Below are positions 1 to 8,069 of a stretch of DNA of 64,000 bases, piece by piece. The DNA lies in contig NZ_JACHWJ010000001.1 in the NCBI RefSeq assembly GCF_014191305.1, forward strand, positions 868,001 through 932,000, in the 5' to 3' direction. The stretch comes from Pseudoclavibacter helvolus (lineage in GTDB: Bacteria; Actinomycetota; Actinomycetes; Actinomycetales; Microbacteriaceae). The position numbers and the translations under genes were made by a program. How positions within the stretch are numbered: the first letter of the stretch is position 1; every line of letters begins with the position of its first letter. The notes under the pieces are model-generated. The model did no database searches, had not been told where the DNA came from, and worked only from the letters and a program-made list of their open reading frames with translations.

Positions 1-25
1 CACCGGCTACAGGCATGGCGATAGG

Positions 26-967
26 TCAGGAACGGCGTCGCTCCCTGCGCAGGAGGGAGCGCAGAGTCTCGGCGTTCGCGTAGCCGACCCGTAGCGCGAT
101 CTCGGCGGAGGTGAAGTCCGTGGTTGCTGAGAGGTGCCGAGCTCGTTCGATGCGAAGCCGTTGGACGAAGCCGAGCGGAGTGAGGTTGAGCGCCGCACGG
201 ACTCGTCGTTCGAGGGTACGCCGGCTGGTGCCGAGCGACTGCGCGACGAAGGCGACGTTGAACGGTTCGTCCAGGCGGGCGCGCACGAAGCGTTCGAACT
301 CGACGACGATCGGGTCCTCGTGCCGGAGATGTTCGTAGGCGACGAAAGCCGCCTGCGACGGGCGCTCGTCGATGATGAGGAGCTTGGCGACATGTTGGGC
401 CAGGTCGGGGCTGATCGATCGCACGAGTGAGAGCGCGAGGTCGATGTGGGCGAAGGCGGCGCCGGCGGTGACGAGGTTCCCGTCGACCACGACCATGGTG
501 TCGAGATCGAGGGCGACGGTCGGATAGCGCTTCAGGAACTCCGGCCCCAGGAACCAGCTGGTCGTCGCCCTCCGATGATGCATCCGTCCGGTCTCGGCGA
601 CAGCGAACACGCCGGTACACGCCGCGGCGATCCGGGTGGTCGCCTCGTCGAGGCGCCCGAGCGAGGCGATGACCGAACGAGCATCTCGGCTCTGGAGGGC
701 GTCGTGGGTCGCGGCGGCCGTAAGGGTTCCAAGCGCAGGGACGACGACCACGTCGAACTCTCCGGACTCCGACAGCGGGTGGTCCACCGACAGGGTCATC
801 GATGCCGTCGTGGTCACTCGCCGTTTCGGTCCGAGGATGGCGAGTTCGATCGGGTCGATCCGCGGGTCGACATCGCCGCGGGCTCCGTCGGCCACCCGCA
901 CGATGTCGATGATCGACGCGATAGCCGAACCGAAGCAGCCGTCGATCGCGATCAGTCCGATACGCAT
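26..967 (-). CDS. GlxA/FtrA-family AraC-type transcriptional regulator
   Basis: The 313-residue protein has two parts. Residues about 1-170 form a DJ-1/PfpI-like domain with a nucleophile-elbow-like AACTG motif near residue 116. The C-terminal ~95 residues form an AraC double helix-turn-helix (FVAQSLGTSRRTLERRVR, then a second helix pair around ALRVGYANAETLRSLLRR). Family members bind a small ligand with the amidotransferase-like domain and activate adjacent catabolic genes. I chose the ATG at 967 (MRIGLIAIDGCFGSA); the frame stays open upstream to 1030, but that extension does not resemble the family N-terminus. It is divergent from the small monooxygenase at 1076, its most likely target. 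The ligand cannot be told from sequence. Confidence 0.88.
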   Translation of the reverse strand: MRIGLIAIDGCFGSAIASIIDIVRVADGARGDVDPRIDPIELAILGPKRRVTTTASMTLSVDHPLSESGEFDVVVVPALGTLTAAATHDALQSRDARSVIASLGRLDEATTRIAAACTGVFAVAETGRMHHRRATTSWFLGPEFLKRYPTVALDLDTMVVVDGNLVTAGAAFAHIDLALSLVRSISPDLAQHVAKLLIIDERPSQAAFVAYEHLRHEDPIVVEFERFVRARLDEPFNVAFVAQSLGTSRRTLERRVRAALNLTPLGFVQRLRIERARHLSATTDFTSAEIALRVGYANAETLRSLLRRERRRS

Positions 968-1075
968 GACGTAAACAATAGCAATACTGCCGTATACGCC
1001 ACTCCCCACCGGCCCTCGCTCGTCATACACTGAACTCGCCCCACAAAGAACCCCGACTTCAAGGAGAACCCCCTT
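968..1075. promoter_or_regulatory. Divergent intergenic region between GlxA-type regulator and monooxygenase
   Basis: This 108-base gap must hold both divergent promoters. The stretch just upstream of the regulator start (968-1000) is AT-richer than its surroundings. The monooxygenase start is preceded by a strong AAGGAGA ribosome site about 10 bases upstream. I see no clear palindromic operator. Confidence 0.4.
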
Positions 1076-1387
1076 ATGTCCATACCCGCATCACTTCCGT
1101 ATGCCTTCGTCGCCAAGATCGTCGCGGCCGATGGACAGCACGACGCGCTCGCCGATCTGCTCGCCGGCGCTGTCGCGCTCGCCAACGAAGAAGTAGGAAC
1201 GATTGTCTGGTTCGCGGTCAGGACCCACGCCGACACCTTCTGGATCTTCGATGCATTCCCCGACGAGGCCGCTCGCGACGCCCACGCCAACGGCGCCATC
1301 GTCGCAGCCCTGATGGCCAACCAGCACCTCCTCAGCGCAGCACCCGAGATCCTGGCGGCCGACGTCCTCGCGTCCAAGCTCCCGTAG
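1076..1387 (+). CDS. Putative quinol monooxygenase (ABM domain, YgiN-like)
   Basis: This 103-residue protein has the size and pattern of single-domain antibiotic-biosynthesis monooxygenases. They are dimeric ferredoxin-like folds acting on quinols or small aromatics without cofactors. Supporting features are an N-terminal strand (AFVAKIVAADGQHDALADLL), the central TFWIFDAFPDEAARDAH segment typical of the family, and a C-terminal strand after residue 90. The ATG has a strong AAGGAGA ribosome site. The divergent GlxA-type regulator next door suggests inducible expression. The substrate is unknown. It lies immediately upstream of the ISL3 transposase, so whatever followed it originally may have been displaced. 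Confidence 0.75.
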   Translation: MSIPASLPYAFVAKIVAADGQHDALADLLAGAVALANEEVGTIVWFAVRTHADTFWIFDAFPDEAARDAHANGAIVAALMANQHLLSAAPEILAADVLASKLP

Positions 1388-1437
1388 TCCGCCAACGCAC
1401 GCGACGATCGCGCCCCGCCGAGTCGGTCCGCAGATAG

Positions 1438-1496
1438 ACGTCGAGGTCTCCCGACGATGGAGGTTCCTACGCCATCCATCCGAAAGACCTCGACGT
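1438..1496 (+). repeat. Long inverted repeat folding over the transposase start codon
   Basis: ACGTCGAGGTCT (1438-1449) and AGACCTCGACGT (1485-1496) are perfect 12-base inverted arms. An inner pair GATGG (1456-1460)/CCATC (1472-1476) allows a longer stem-loop. The 3' arm ends inside the GTG start codon (1495-1497). In a transcript entering from outside, the hairpin would hide the start and limit transposase translation, a common IS strategy. It could also be a DNA site for the transposase. Confidence 0.6.
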
Positions 1497-2820
1497 GTCC
1501 GACGCTACCCCGCCGGCCGGCTTCGGCCGCCCTGACCTGACCGCCTTCGCTCGACTCGACGGCCTCGGTCTGAGCGTGATCGGGCAACGACTTGAACCGG
1601 ATCGTGCGGTCCTCGCGTGCCGCGTGGTGGAACCAGATCAGTGGTGCCGACGGTGCGGCAGCGAAGGCGCCGCTCGTGACACCGTGATCCGGCGGTTGGC
1701 CCACGAGCCGCTGGGCTGGCGACCGACCGTGCTGGAGGTTGTAGTGCGCCGCTACCGCTGTGCCGACTGCGGACACGTGTGTCGCCAAGACACCAGCGCC
1801 GCGGCGGAGCCACGCGCGAAGCTCTCGCGCACCGGGCGGCGGTGGGCGCTGGAAGGGATCGTGGTCGCACACCTCACCGTCGCCCGTGTCGCCGAGGGAC
1901 TCGGGGTCGCGTGGGACACCGCCAACAACGCGGTCCTGGCCGAAGGCAAGCGGCTGCTGATCAACGACCCCACGCGGTTCGAGGGCGTGAAGGTCATTGG
2001 CGTCGATGAGCACGTCTGGCGCCACACCAGGCGTGGCGACAAGTACGTCACCGTGATCATCGACCTCACCCCGGTCCGCGATGGCGCCGGCCCAGCAAGG
2101 CTGCTGGACATGGTCGAGGGCCGATCGAAGGCGGCGTTCAAGACCTGGCTCGCCGACCGCGACGACGCCTTCCGTGACGCCGTCGAGGTGGTCGCGATGG
2201 ACGGCTTCACCGGGTTCAAGACCGCCGCTGCGGAGGAGATCCCGGACGCGGTCACGGTGATGGATCCCTTCCACGTCGTGCGCCTGGCCGGTGACGCCCT
2301 CGACAGGTGCCGGCGCCGGGTCCAACTCGCGATCCACGGGCACCGTGGGTTCAGGGACGATCCGCTCTACAAGTCGCGGCGCACGCTGCACACCGGCGCG
2401 AACCTGCTCACCGACAAGCAGAGCGACAGGCTACGCGCGCTGTTCGTTGATGACGCTCACGTCGAGGTCGAGGCGACCTGGGGTGTCTACCAGCAGATGA
2501 TCGCCGCCTATCGCCACGAGGACCGGCAACGTGGCCGCGAGCTCATGGAGAAGCTGATCACCGACCTCAGCGCCGGCGTCCCCAAGGTCCTCACCGAGCT
2601 CACCACCCTGGGCCGGACCCTGAAGAAGCGAGCCGCCGACGTGCTCGCCTACTTCGAACGACCCGGCACCAGCAACGGGCCGACCGAGGCACTCAACGGA
2701 CGGCTCGAACACCTGCGCGGCTCCGCACTCGGGTTCCGCAACCTGACCAACTACATCGCCCGAAGCCTGCTCGAGACCGGCGGCTTCAGACCCCAACTCC
2801 TACACCCCGATTGGGATGAG
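1495..2820 (+). CDS. ISL3-family transposase, no stop codon of its own
   Basis: It shows the N-terminal zinc-binding domain (CRRCG near residue 50, CADCGHVC near residue 89) followed by the ISL3 DDE-type catalytic core (GVDEHVWRH, then VAMDGFTGFK and VMDPFHVVRLA). The C-terminal signature is GPTEALNGRLEHLRG / FRNLTNYIARSLLETGGFRP. The GTG at 1495 matches the usual family start. The family normally ends a few residues after LLHP. Here the codon after LLHPD is TGG, one base from a stop. The frame stays open for another 500 codons, crossing the IS end and joining in frame with the binding-protein gene at 3010. The end given is the approximate IS border. The core looks intact, but mobility is doubtful without a recognisable left end. 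Confidence 0.85.
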
Positions 2821-2922
2821 CCTGATAACGACTTAGTGAACGGCGTGAAGGAACTCATGTGTTCGTGTACGCTCCAAAAGCGCACGGCATTTCCACACGC
2901 AGATCTCAGGAATGCAGTGCTC

Positions 2923-2980
2923 GAACCGTTGCGTTCCAGCAACGCTTCCCGGGCAATGACTGCCCGGAACGACGGTTCGC
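2923..2980 (+). promoter_or_regulatory. Nested hairpins in the leader of the sugar ABC transporter
   Basis: Two adjacent stem-loops precede the transporter. The first is CGTTGC-6 bases-GCAACG (2927-2932/2939-2944). The second is CCGGGCA-ATGAC-TGCCCGG (2949-2955/2961-2967). An outer pair GAACCGT (2923-2929) and ACGGTTC (about 2971-2977) can enclose both. A strong GGAGG ribosome site follows before the ATG at 3010. This could be an operator for the LacI-type regulator at 9847, an attenuator, or an insulator against read-through from the IS. I cannot tell which. Confidence 0.45.
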
Positions 2981-3009
2981 TCGCAGTCAAGGACTTAAGG
3001 AGGAGTTCA

Positions 3010-4326
3010 ATGACAACATCCACGAAGCGGCGCGCCGCAACAGCGGTTGCCGCACTCGCAGTCGCCGGTCTCGGGCTGACAGCCTGTTCCGGTGGTCCCG
3101 GTGTGCAGACAAACGAGGGCGGCCCCAGCGATAACAAGGTCACCATCTACGGCACGATCGTCGACGCCGAGGCAGAGCTCCTCGAGCAGTCGTGGGCAGG
3201 CTGGGCAGAAGAAAACGGCATCGAGATCGTCTACGAGGGCTCCAAGGAGTTCGAGACCCAAATCTCGGTCCGCGCGCAGGGCGGTACCCCGCCCGACGTC
3301 GCGATCTTCCCGCAGCCTGGGCTCATGGGCGACCTCGCCAGCACTGGGCTTCTCACCGAAGCGCCAGAGGGCGTCGTCAGCAACCTGGAAGAGTACTGGT
3401 CGGAAGACTGGAAGACGTACTCCTCGCACGACGGAACCGTCTACGGCGCGCCACTCATGGCGAACCTCAAGGGCTTCGTCTGGTACTCCCCGAAGTTCTT
3501 CAAGGACAACGGCTACGAAGTACCGAAGACCTGGGAAGAGCTCGTCACACTGACGGGCGAGATCCAGAGCAAGACCGGAACCGCACCCTGGTGCGCCGGC
3601 TTCGGCTCCGACGCCGCCACCGGCTGGCCAGGAACTGACTGGATCGAAGACCTCGTCATCCGCATGCACGGTCCGGAGGTCTACGACCAGTGGGTCGCCA
3701 ACGAGATCCCCTTCACCGACGAGCGCATCCAGGCGTCGTTCGAAGAAGCCGGCAAGATCCTCACCAATCCTGACTACGTCAACGCTGGCTTCGGCGACGT
3801 GCGCTCCATCAACTCGACCGCATTCGGCGACGTGGCCCCCAAGCTCGTCGACGGCACGTGCGCGCTCCACCACCAGGCTTCCTTCTACGACGGCTTCATT
3901 ACAGAGGCCGGCGGAACCGTGGGCGAAGACGGCGACGTCTGGGCCTTCATGACCCCTCCTGCTGAGGGTAAGGAACAGGCAGTCACCGGCGGCGGCGAGA
4001 TCGTCGGCTCGTTCAACTCGGACGAAGACACGGTCAAGGTGCTCGAGTACCTGTCCAGCCCGGAGTGGGCCAACAGCCGCGTCGCCCTCGGCGGCGTCAT
4101 CAGCGCCAACACGGGTCTCGACCCGGCCAACGCGAAGAGCCCGATCCTGCAGGAGTCCATCCAGATCCTCCAGGACCCCGAGACGACCTTCCGCTTCGAC
4201 GGTTCTGACCTCATGCCTTCGGCAGTGGGCGCAGGCACGTTCTGGAAGGGAATCATCGACTGGATCAACGGCACGGACGTCAACACCGTGACGACCCAGA
4301 TCGACTCCGGCTGGCCCTCCAGCTAA
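3010..4326 (+). CDS. Sugar ABC transporter substrate-binding lipoprotein (alpha-glucoside AglE-like)
   Basis: This 438-residue family-1 extracellular solute-binding protein is a surface lipoprotein that captures an oligosaccharide or glucoside for the two permeases downstream. It begins MTTSTKRRAA, has a hydrophobic h-region and a lipobox LTAC with the modified cysteine near residue 26. A Ser/Gly/Pro/Asn linker precedes the bilobed binding fold. Recognisable segments include TPPDVAIFPQPGLMGDLA and the hinge segment NLKGFVWYSPKFFKDNGYEVP. ATG 3010 is chosen because of its strong AAGGAGG site and the signal peptide. The same frame extends upstream, without a stop, into the ISL3 transposase, which is highly unusual. 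Neighbours indicate uptake of alpha-glucosides, but the substrate is inferred. Confidence 0.9.
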   Translation: MTTSTKRRAATAVAALAVAGLGLTACSGGPGVQTNEGGPSDNKVTIYGTIVDAEAELLEQSWAGWAEENGIEIVYEGSKEFETQISVRAQGGTPPDVAIFPQPGLMGDLASTGLLTEAPEGVVSNLEEYWSEDWKTYSSHDGTVYGAPLMANLKGFVWYSPKFFKDNGYEVPKTWEELVTLTGEIQSKTGTAPWCAGFGSDAATGWPGTDWIEDLVIRMHGPEVYDQWVANEIPFTDERIQASFEEAGKILTNPDYVNAGFGDVRSINSTAFGDVAPKLVDGTCALHHQASFYDGFITEAGGTVGEDGDVWAFMTPPAEGKEQAVTGGGEIVGSFNSDEDTVKVLEYLSSPEWANSRVALGGVISANTGLDPANAKSPILQESIQILQDPETTFRFDGSDLMPSAVGAGTFWKGIIDWINGTDVNTVTTQIDSGWPSS

Positions 4327-4332
4327 GCACCC

Positions 4333-4368
4333 GTGTGGAGCATCCGGCAGTCGACGGATGCTCCACAC
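4333..4368 (+). terminator. Strong intra-operon hairpin between binding protein and permease
   Basis: A perfect 14-base stem (4333-4346 pairs with 4355-4368) encloses an 8-base loop, 7 bases after the binding-protein stop. No T-run follows, and the permease genes continue 66 bases later. It most likely stabilises the upstream mRNA or partly attenuates transcription, so that binding protein exceeds permease. Confidence 0.8.
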
Positions 4369-4434
4369 GCATTCCACCGCACGGACGACGTCGTCCCCCG
4401 CGAACGTGCTTTTCTGCCACCCCGGAAGGTCACA

Positions 4435-5565
4435 ATGGCAAGTTTCTTCACGTGGCTGGCCCAACTGCCGCCACTTCTGCAAGTCCCGATCGTCATCATC
4501 GCGTTTCTCGCGGTGGTCGCGCTCATCGTCTACTTCGTTGAGCTCGCGCCAAGGCCCGGTACCAAGTACACGGTCCTGCGCCTCGTAGTCTGCATCGCAG
4601 TCCCGGTTGCGCTCGTCTTCATCCTCGGCACCTACACATGGGCGGCCATCGTCGCCATCGTGCTCGGTGCCCTGCTCTTCTGGCTCGATCACCGGTCGCG
4701 CGAAGGCGCCGGCTACCTGATCGGCCTCATCGGCTTCCTCGCACCAGCGCTGGTCCTCGTCATCATCGGTCTGATCGTGCCGAGCATCCAGACCACTGGT
4801 CAGGCGTTCACCAACAAGGCTGGCGACTTCGTAGGCCTCGAGAACTTCATCTGGATCTTCACCCAGCCAAGCGGCATCCGGACGGTCCTCAACACGATCA
4901 TCTGGGTCGTCGTCACGCCGATCCTGTCCACGATCGCAGGCCTCGCCTACGCCGTGTTCATCGACAAGTCACGCGGCGAGAAGTTCCTCAAGGCGCTCGT
5001 CTTCATGCCGATGGCCATCTCGTTCGTCGGCGCGTCGATCATCTTCAGGTTCATGTACACGGCCCGCCCGGCCGACCAGGACCAGATCGGCCTCCTCAAC
5101 CAGATCATCGTCTGGTTCGGCGGGCAGCCATACGACTTCCTCGCCGAGTCGCCGCTCAACACGTTCTTCCTCATCATCGTCCTCATCTGGGTGCAGACCG
5201 GTTTCGCCATGGTCGTGCTGTCCGCAGCCATCAAGGGTGTACCGATGGACCAGATCGAGGCTGCGTCGCTTGACGGCGCGAACCCGTGGCAGCGTTTCAT
5301 CAACGTGACTGTCCCCGGAATCCGCTCGTCGCTGGTGGTCGTCGTGACGACGATCTCGATCGCGTCGCTGAAGGTCTTCGACATCGTTCGCACGATGACC
5401 GCAGGCGCCAACGACACGAGCGTTATCGCCAACGAGATGTACACGCAGTTCAAGACCTTCGAGACCGGACGATCGGCCGCCTTCGCGGTTGTGCTGTTCA
5501 TCCTCGTGCTGCCGATCATCATCTACAACGCGAACCAGATGAAGAAGCAGAGGGAGATCCGATGA
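4435..5565 (+). CDS. Sugar ABC transporter permease (AglF/MalF-like)
   Basis: This 376-residue membrane protein is one half of the importer channel. It has two or three N-terminal hydrophobic segments (LLQVPIVIIAFLAVVALIVYF; then VALVFILGTYTWAAIVAIVLGALLFW; given here as separate spans) before the usual six-helix permease core. The ATPase-docking EAA loop is clear: EAASLDGANPWQRFINVTVP near residues 275-295. The ATG at 4435 has a GGAAGG site; an upstream in-frame ATG at 4333 lies inside the hairpin and is unlikely. The stop overlaps the next start (ATGA), so the two permeases are translationally coupled. The extra N-terminal helices fit the alpha-glucoside/trehalose importer group of actinobacteria. 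Confidence 0.9.
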   Translation: MASFFTWLAQLPPLLQVPIVIIAFLAVVALIVYFVELAPRPGTKYTVLRLVVCIAVPVALVFILGTYTWAAIVAIVLGALLFWLDHRSREGAGYLIGLIGFLAPALVLVIIGLIVPSIQTTGQAFTNKAGDFVGLENFIWIFTQPSGIRTVLNTIIWVVVTPILSTIAGLAYAVFIDKSRGEKFLKALVFMPMAISFVGASIIFRFMYTARPADQDQIGLLNQIIVWFGGQPYDFLAESPLNTFFLIIVLIWVQTGFAMVVLSAAIKGVPMDQIEAASLDGANPWQRFINVTVPGIRSSLVVVVTTISIASLKVFDIVRTMTAGANDTSVIANEMYTQFKTFETGRSAAFAVVLFILVLPIIIYNANQMKKQREIR

Positions 5566-6524
5566 GCGCCATCGTTCCAGTTGAACTTCCCGTCGACACC
5601 AAGACGGCGGAGCAGCTCGCGCGAGGCGAGAAGACCACAAGCGGCAAGGTGAAGAAGAACCTCACCAGCCGCTGGGCCACCGTTGCGGCGATTGCGATCG
5701 CCGTTGTCTGGACCATCCCGACCTTCGGACTCTTCGTCTCCTCGTTCCGCCCCAAGGCGGAGGTCGTCAGCACCGGATGGTGGACGATCTTCGAGAACTG
5801 GGGCTTCACCTTCGACAACTACGTCGAAGTGCTCGCCTCAGGCAACACGCAGCTGACGATGGCCCAGGCCTTCCTCAACTCGATCGTGATCGCCCTCCCA
5901 GCGACGGTCATCCCGCTCGCGATCGCCCTCCTCGCTGCCTACGGCTTCGCGTGGATGGACTTCAAGGGAAAGAACTGGCTGTTCATCCTGGTCTTCGCAC
6001 TGCAGGTCGTGCCGATCCAGATGGCGCTCGTTCCGCTGCTTCAGCTTTTCGCTCGCGGCGAGATCTTCGGTGTCCCGGTAATCGCCGCTTTCGGGGCGGA
6101 TGCTGGATTCGCGCAGGTATGGATCGCTCACTCGATCTTCGCCATGCCACTCGCGATCTTCCTGCTGCACAACTTCATCGCGGAGATCCCGCGCGAGGTC
6201 ATTGAAGCAGCTCGGGTCGACGGCGCCAGCCACGGCCAGATCTTCTTCCGCATCATTGTCCCGCTGACGCTTCCCGCCGTGGCATCGTTCGGTATCTTCC
6301 AGTTCCTCTGGGTCTGGAACGACCTGCTCGTCGCGCTTGTGTTCGCCGACGGTGCTGTTGCGCCGATGACGAAGCTGCTCGCTGAGATCACGGGCTCCCG
6401 TGGTCAGGAATGGCCGCTGCTCACGGCTGGCGCGTTCCTGTCCATCCTGGTCCCGCTCATCGTGTTCTTCTCGCTGCAGCGCTACTTCGTGCGAGGCCTC
6501 CTGGCGGGCTCCACGAAGGGCTAG
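5562..6524 (+). CDS. Sugar ABC transporter permease (AglG/MalG-like)
   Basis: This 320-residue second channel subunit overlaps the previous stop by ATGA (start 5562). It has a cytoplasmic N-terminus of about 45 residues (Lys-rich around GKVKKNLTSRW), a first helix VAAIAIAVVWTIPTFGLFV, then the MalG-type core. The EAA loop is EAARVDGASHGQIFFRIIVP near residues 215-235. It ends with a membrane helix and RYFVRGLLAGSTKG, typical of carbohydrate permeases. The cognate ATPase is not in this operon; the convergent MsmK-type gene at 6771 is the obvious partner, a common arrangement with one shared ATPase. Confidence 0.92.
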   Translation: MSAIVPVELPVDTKTAEQLARGEKTTSGKVKKNLTSRWATVAAIAIAVVWTIPTFGLFVSSFRPKAEVVSTGWWTIFENWGFTFDNYVEVLASGNTQLTMAQAFLNSIVIALPATVIPLAIALLAAYGFAWMDFKGKNWLFILVFALQVVPIQMALVPLLQLFARGEIFGVPVIAAFGADAGFAQVWIAHSIFAMPLAIFLLHNFIAEIPREVIEAARVDGASHGQIFFRIIVPLTLPAVASFGIFQFLWVWNDLLVALVFADGAVAPMTKLLAEITGSRGQEWPLLTAGAFLSILVPLIVFFSLQRYFVRGLLAGSTKG

Positions 6525-6561
6525 GCCAAGGCCGGCACCACCACGTGCCAGCACTACTTTT

Positions 6562-6587
6562 GAGGGGGAGCCGAAAGGCTCCCCCTC
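6562..6587 (+). terminator. Rho-independent-type terminator of the sugar importer operon
   Basis: An 11-base perfect stem GAGGGGGAGCC/GGCTCCCCCTC with a GAAA tetraloop lies 38 bases after the second permease. The bases after the stem are ATT rather than a full T-run. On the opposite strand the stem is followed by AAAAGTAG. Confidence 0.85.
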
Positions 6588-6710
6588 ATTCGTGTCTCCG
6601 CTCGCTGCGTCCACAGCGGCACCGCCCGTTGACGTCGTGAGAAGCCTGTGCCAGGTGCGTGCGGAGCGGACAGCAATGCGGACCAGAAGCCGCAGACAGC
6701 GCGGACAGCA

Positions 6711-6750
6711 GAACGCCCTCCGCAGATCGTGTGATCTGCGGAGGGCGTTC
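6711..6750 (-). terminator. Terminator of the msmK-type ATPase gene
   Basis: A perfect 18-base stem (6711-6728 pairs with 6733-6750) with a 4-base loop lies 21 bases downstream of the ATPase stop on the minus strand. It carries no clear T-run, like many actinobacterial terminators. The two convergent operons each have their own hairpin. Confidence 0.85.
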
Positions 6751-6770
6751 CGATCTCCTCGGAGGAGTTC

Positions 6771-7919
6771 CTAGCTAGCTGCGCCGCTTGCGAGAGCGTC
6801 GTTCGCCTCCTGGACGCGGATAGCTTCGGTGAGGGCACCGCTGATGCGCTGCTCGGTCTCCGGGCCGAAGATGTGGATGTGGTCGTTGTCGGTCGTGACG
6901 TAGATCGTCTCGCCGACCTCGGGGTGGCTGCGACCGTCGACACGGGCGACGATGTCCGTGCGCTTCCCGTCGATCATCGAGTGACCATACAGGTAGCCCT
7001 CGGCGCCGAGCTCCTCGACGAGGTCGACCTCAACCTTGAGTCCAGGCTTCTCCTCGCGCGAAATGATGATGTCATCCGGGCGAACGCCGACAGTTGCGGT
7101 GCCCGTCTTGAGCTTCGCCAGCGTTGCACGCTCGAGTGGAATGACGTCGGTCCCAAAACGCACACCCTCTGAAGTGAGGTCGGCGCCGAAGATGTTCATT
7201 GACGGGCTGCCGATGAAGCCTGCAACGAAGACGTTCTTGGGCTTCGCGTACAGTTCACGCGGCGTTCCGACCTGCTGCAGGACGCCATCCTTGAGGACAG
7301 CGATGCGGTCACCCATCGTGAGGGCCTCGGTCTGGTCGTGCGTCACGTACACGGTGGTGACGCCGAGACGGCGCGTGAGGCTCGCGATCTGCGTGCGGGT
7401 CTGCACGCGCAGCTTGGCGTCGAGGTTCGAGAGCGGCTCATCCATGAGGAAGACCTGGGGGCTACGCACGATGGCGCGGCCCATTGCGACACGCTGACGC
7501 TGACCGCCGGAGAGCGCCTTCGGCTTCCGGTCGAGGTAGGGCTCGAGGTCGAGGATCTTGGCGGCCTCGAGCACGCGCTTGGCGCGCTCTTCCTTGTTGA
7601 TACCAGCGATCTTGAGCGCGAAGCCCATGTTCTCGCCGACTGTCATGTGCGGGTAGAGCGCGTAGCTCTGGAACACCATGGCGATGTCGCGGTCCTTGGG
7701 CGGGAGGTGCGTGACGTCGCGGTCGCCGATCAGGATGCGGCCGCGGTTCACCTCTTCGAGGCCCGCAAGCATGCGGAGCGACGTGGACTTGCCGCAGCCG
7801 GACGGGCCGACGAGGACGAGGAATTCTCCATCGTCGATCTCGAGGTCCAGGCTGTCCACCGCTGGGCGAGCGCCCTCGGTGTAGATGCGCGATGCGCTTT
7901 CAAAGGTCACAGTTGCCAT
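6771..7919 (-). CDS. Multiple-sugar ABC transporter ATPase (MsmK/UgpC/MalK family)
   Basis: This 382-residue CUT1-type ATPase energises one or several sugar importers. Motifs in order: Walker A GPSGCGKST (residues ~38-46), Q-loop MVFQSYALYPHMTV, signature LSGGQRQRVAMGRA, Walker B VFLMDEPLSNLDAKL, H-loop VTHDQTEA. A C-terminal OB-type regulatory domain (residues ~240-370) is typical of MalK/UgpC. Length is standard. It is convergent with the AglE/F/G-like operon, which lacks its own ATPase. In actinobacteria such ATPases commonly serve several importers, so the pairing is likely but may not be exclusive. The GGAGTACTCC palindrome just upstream contains the ribosome site. Confidence 0.93.
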   Translation of the reverse strand: MATVTFESASRIYTEGARPAVDSLDLEIDDGEFLVLVGPSGCGKSTSLRMLAGLEEVNRGRILIGDRDVTHLPPKDRDIAMVFQSYALYPHMTVGENMGFALKIAGINKEERAKRVLEAAKILDLEPYLDRKPKALSGGQRQRVAMGRAIVRSPQVFLMDEPLSNLDAKLRVQTRTQIASLTRRLGVTTVYVTHDQTEALTMGDRIAVLKDGVLQQVGTPRELYAKPKNVFVAGFIGSPSMNIFGADLTSEGVRFGTDVIPLERATLAKLKTGTATVGVRPDDIIISREEKPGLKVEVDLVEELGAEGYLYGHSMIDGKRTDIVARVDGRSHPEVGETIYVTTDNDHIHIFGPETEQRISGALTEAIRVQEANDALASGAAS

Positions 7920-7937
7920 AGGAGTACTCCCTCATTA

Positions 7938-7955
7938 CCGGCAGGTACGTGCCGG
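7938..7955. promoter_or_regulatory. Palindrome upstream of the sugar ATPase (possible operator)
   Basis: CCGGCA-GGTACG-TGCCGG, an 18-base interrupted palindrome, sits about 19 bases upstream of the ATPase start. It is suited to a dimeric repressor such as the LacI-type protein at 9847, though I do not find the same sequence before the binding-protein gene. The rest of the 150-base gap to 8069 shows no gene. Confidence 0.4.
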
Positions 7956-8069
7956 ACGATCCGTAGTAATAGGTGAGGAGCAACGATGCGTTTCACTTCA
8001 AGCGACGCCGTCGGCGCTCCGCCACTGAGTATGTCAGAACTCAGCGGCGAGCGCGCGACTTCTTTTGCA

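Larger units (their letters stand above)
1432..2822 (+). mobile_element. ISL3-family insertion sequence, probably truncated or damaged
   Basis: The element is defined by an ISL3 transposase frame with its upstream inverted repeat (1438-1496). The right end probably lies at about 2822, where ATTGGGATGAGCC resembles ISL3-type terminal repeats ending in GAGCC. I could not find a matching left terminal repeat between 1388 and 1437, nor a copy of the 8 bases after the right end (2823-2830) on the left side. The left end is therefore probably lost or diverged, and both limits given are estimates. Confidence 0.6.

Noticed and set aside
1388-1437. Search for the left terminal repeat of the ISL3 element
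   Set aside because: No sequence convincingly complements the right end (GGCTCATCCCAATC expected). I therefore give only approximate limits.
952-2391. A 479-codon minus-strand frame across the monooxygenase and ISL3 genes
   Set aside because: It crosses two unrelated genes and the IS border, so it cannot be an ancestral gene, and it has no motifs.
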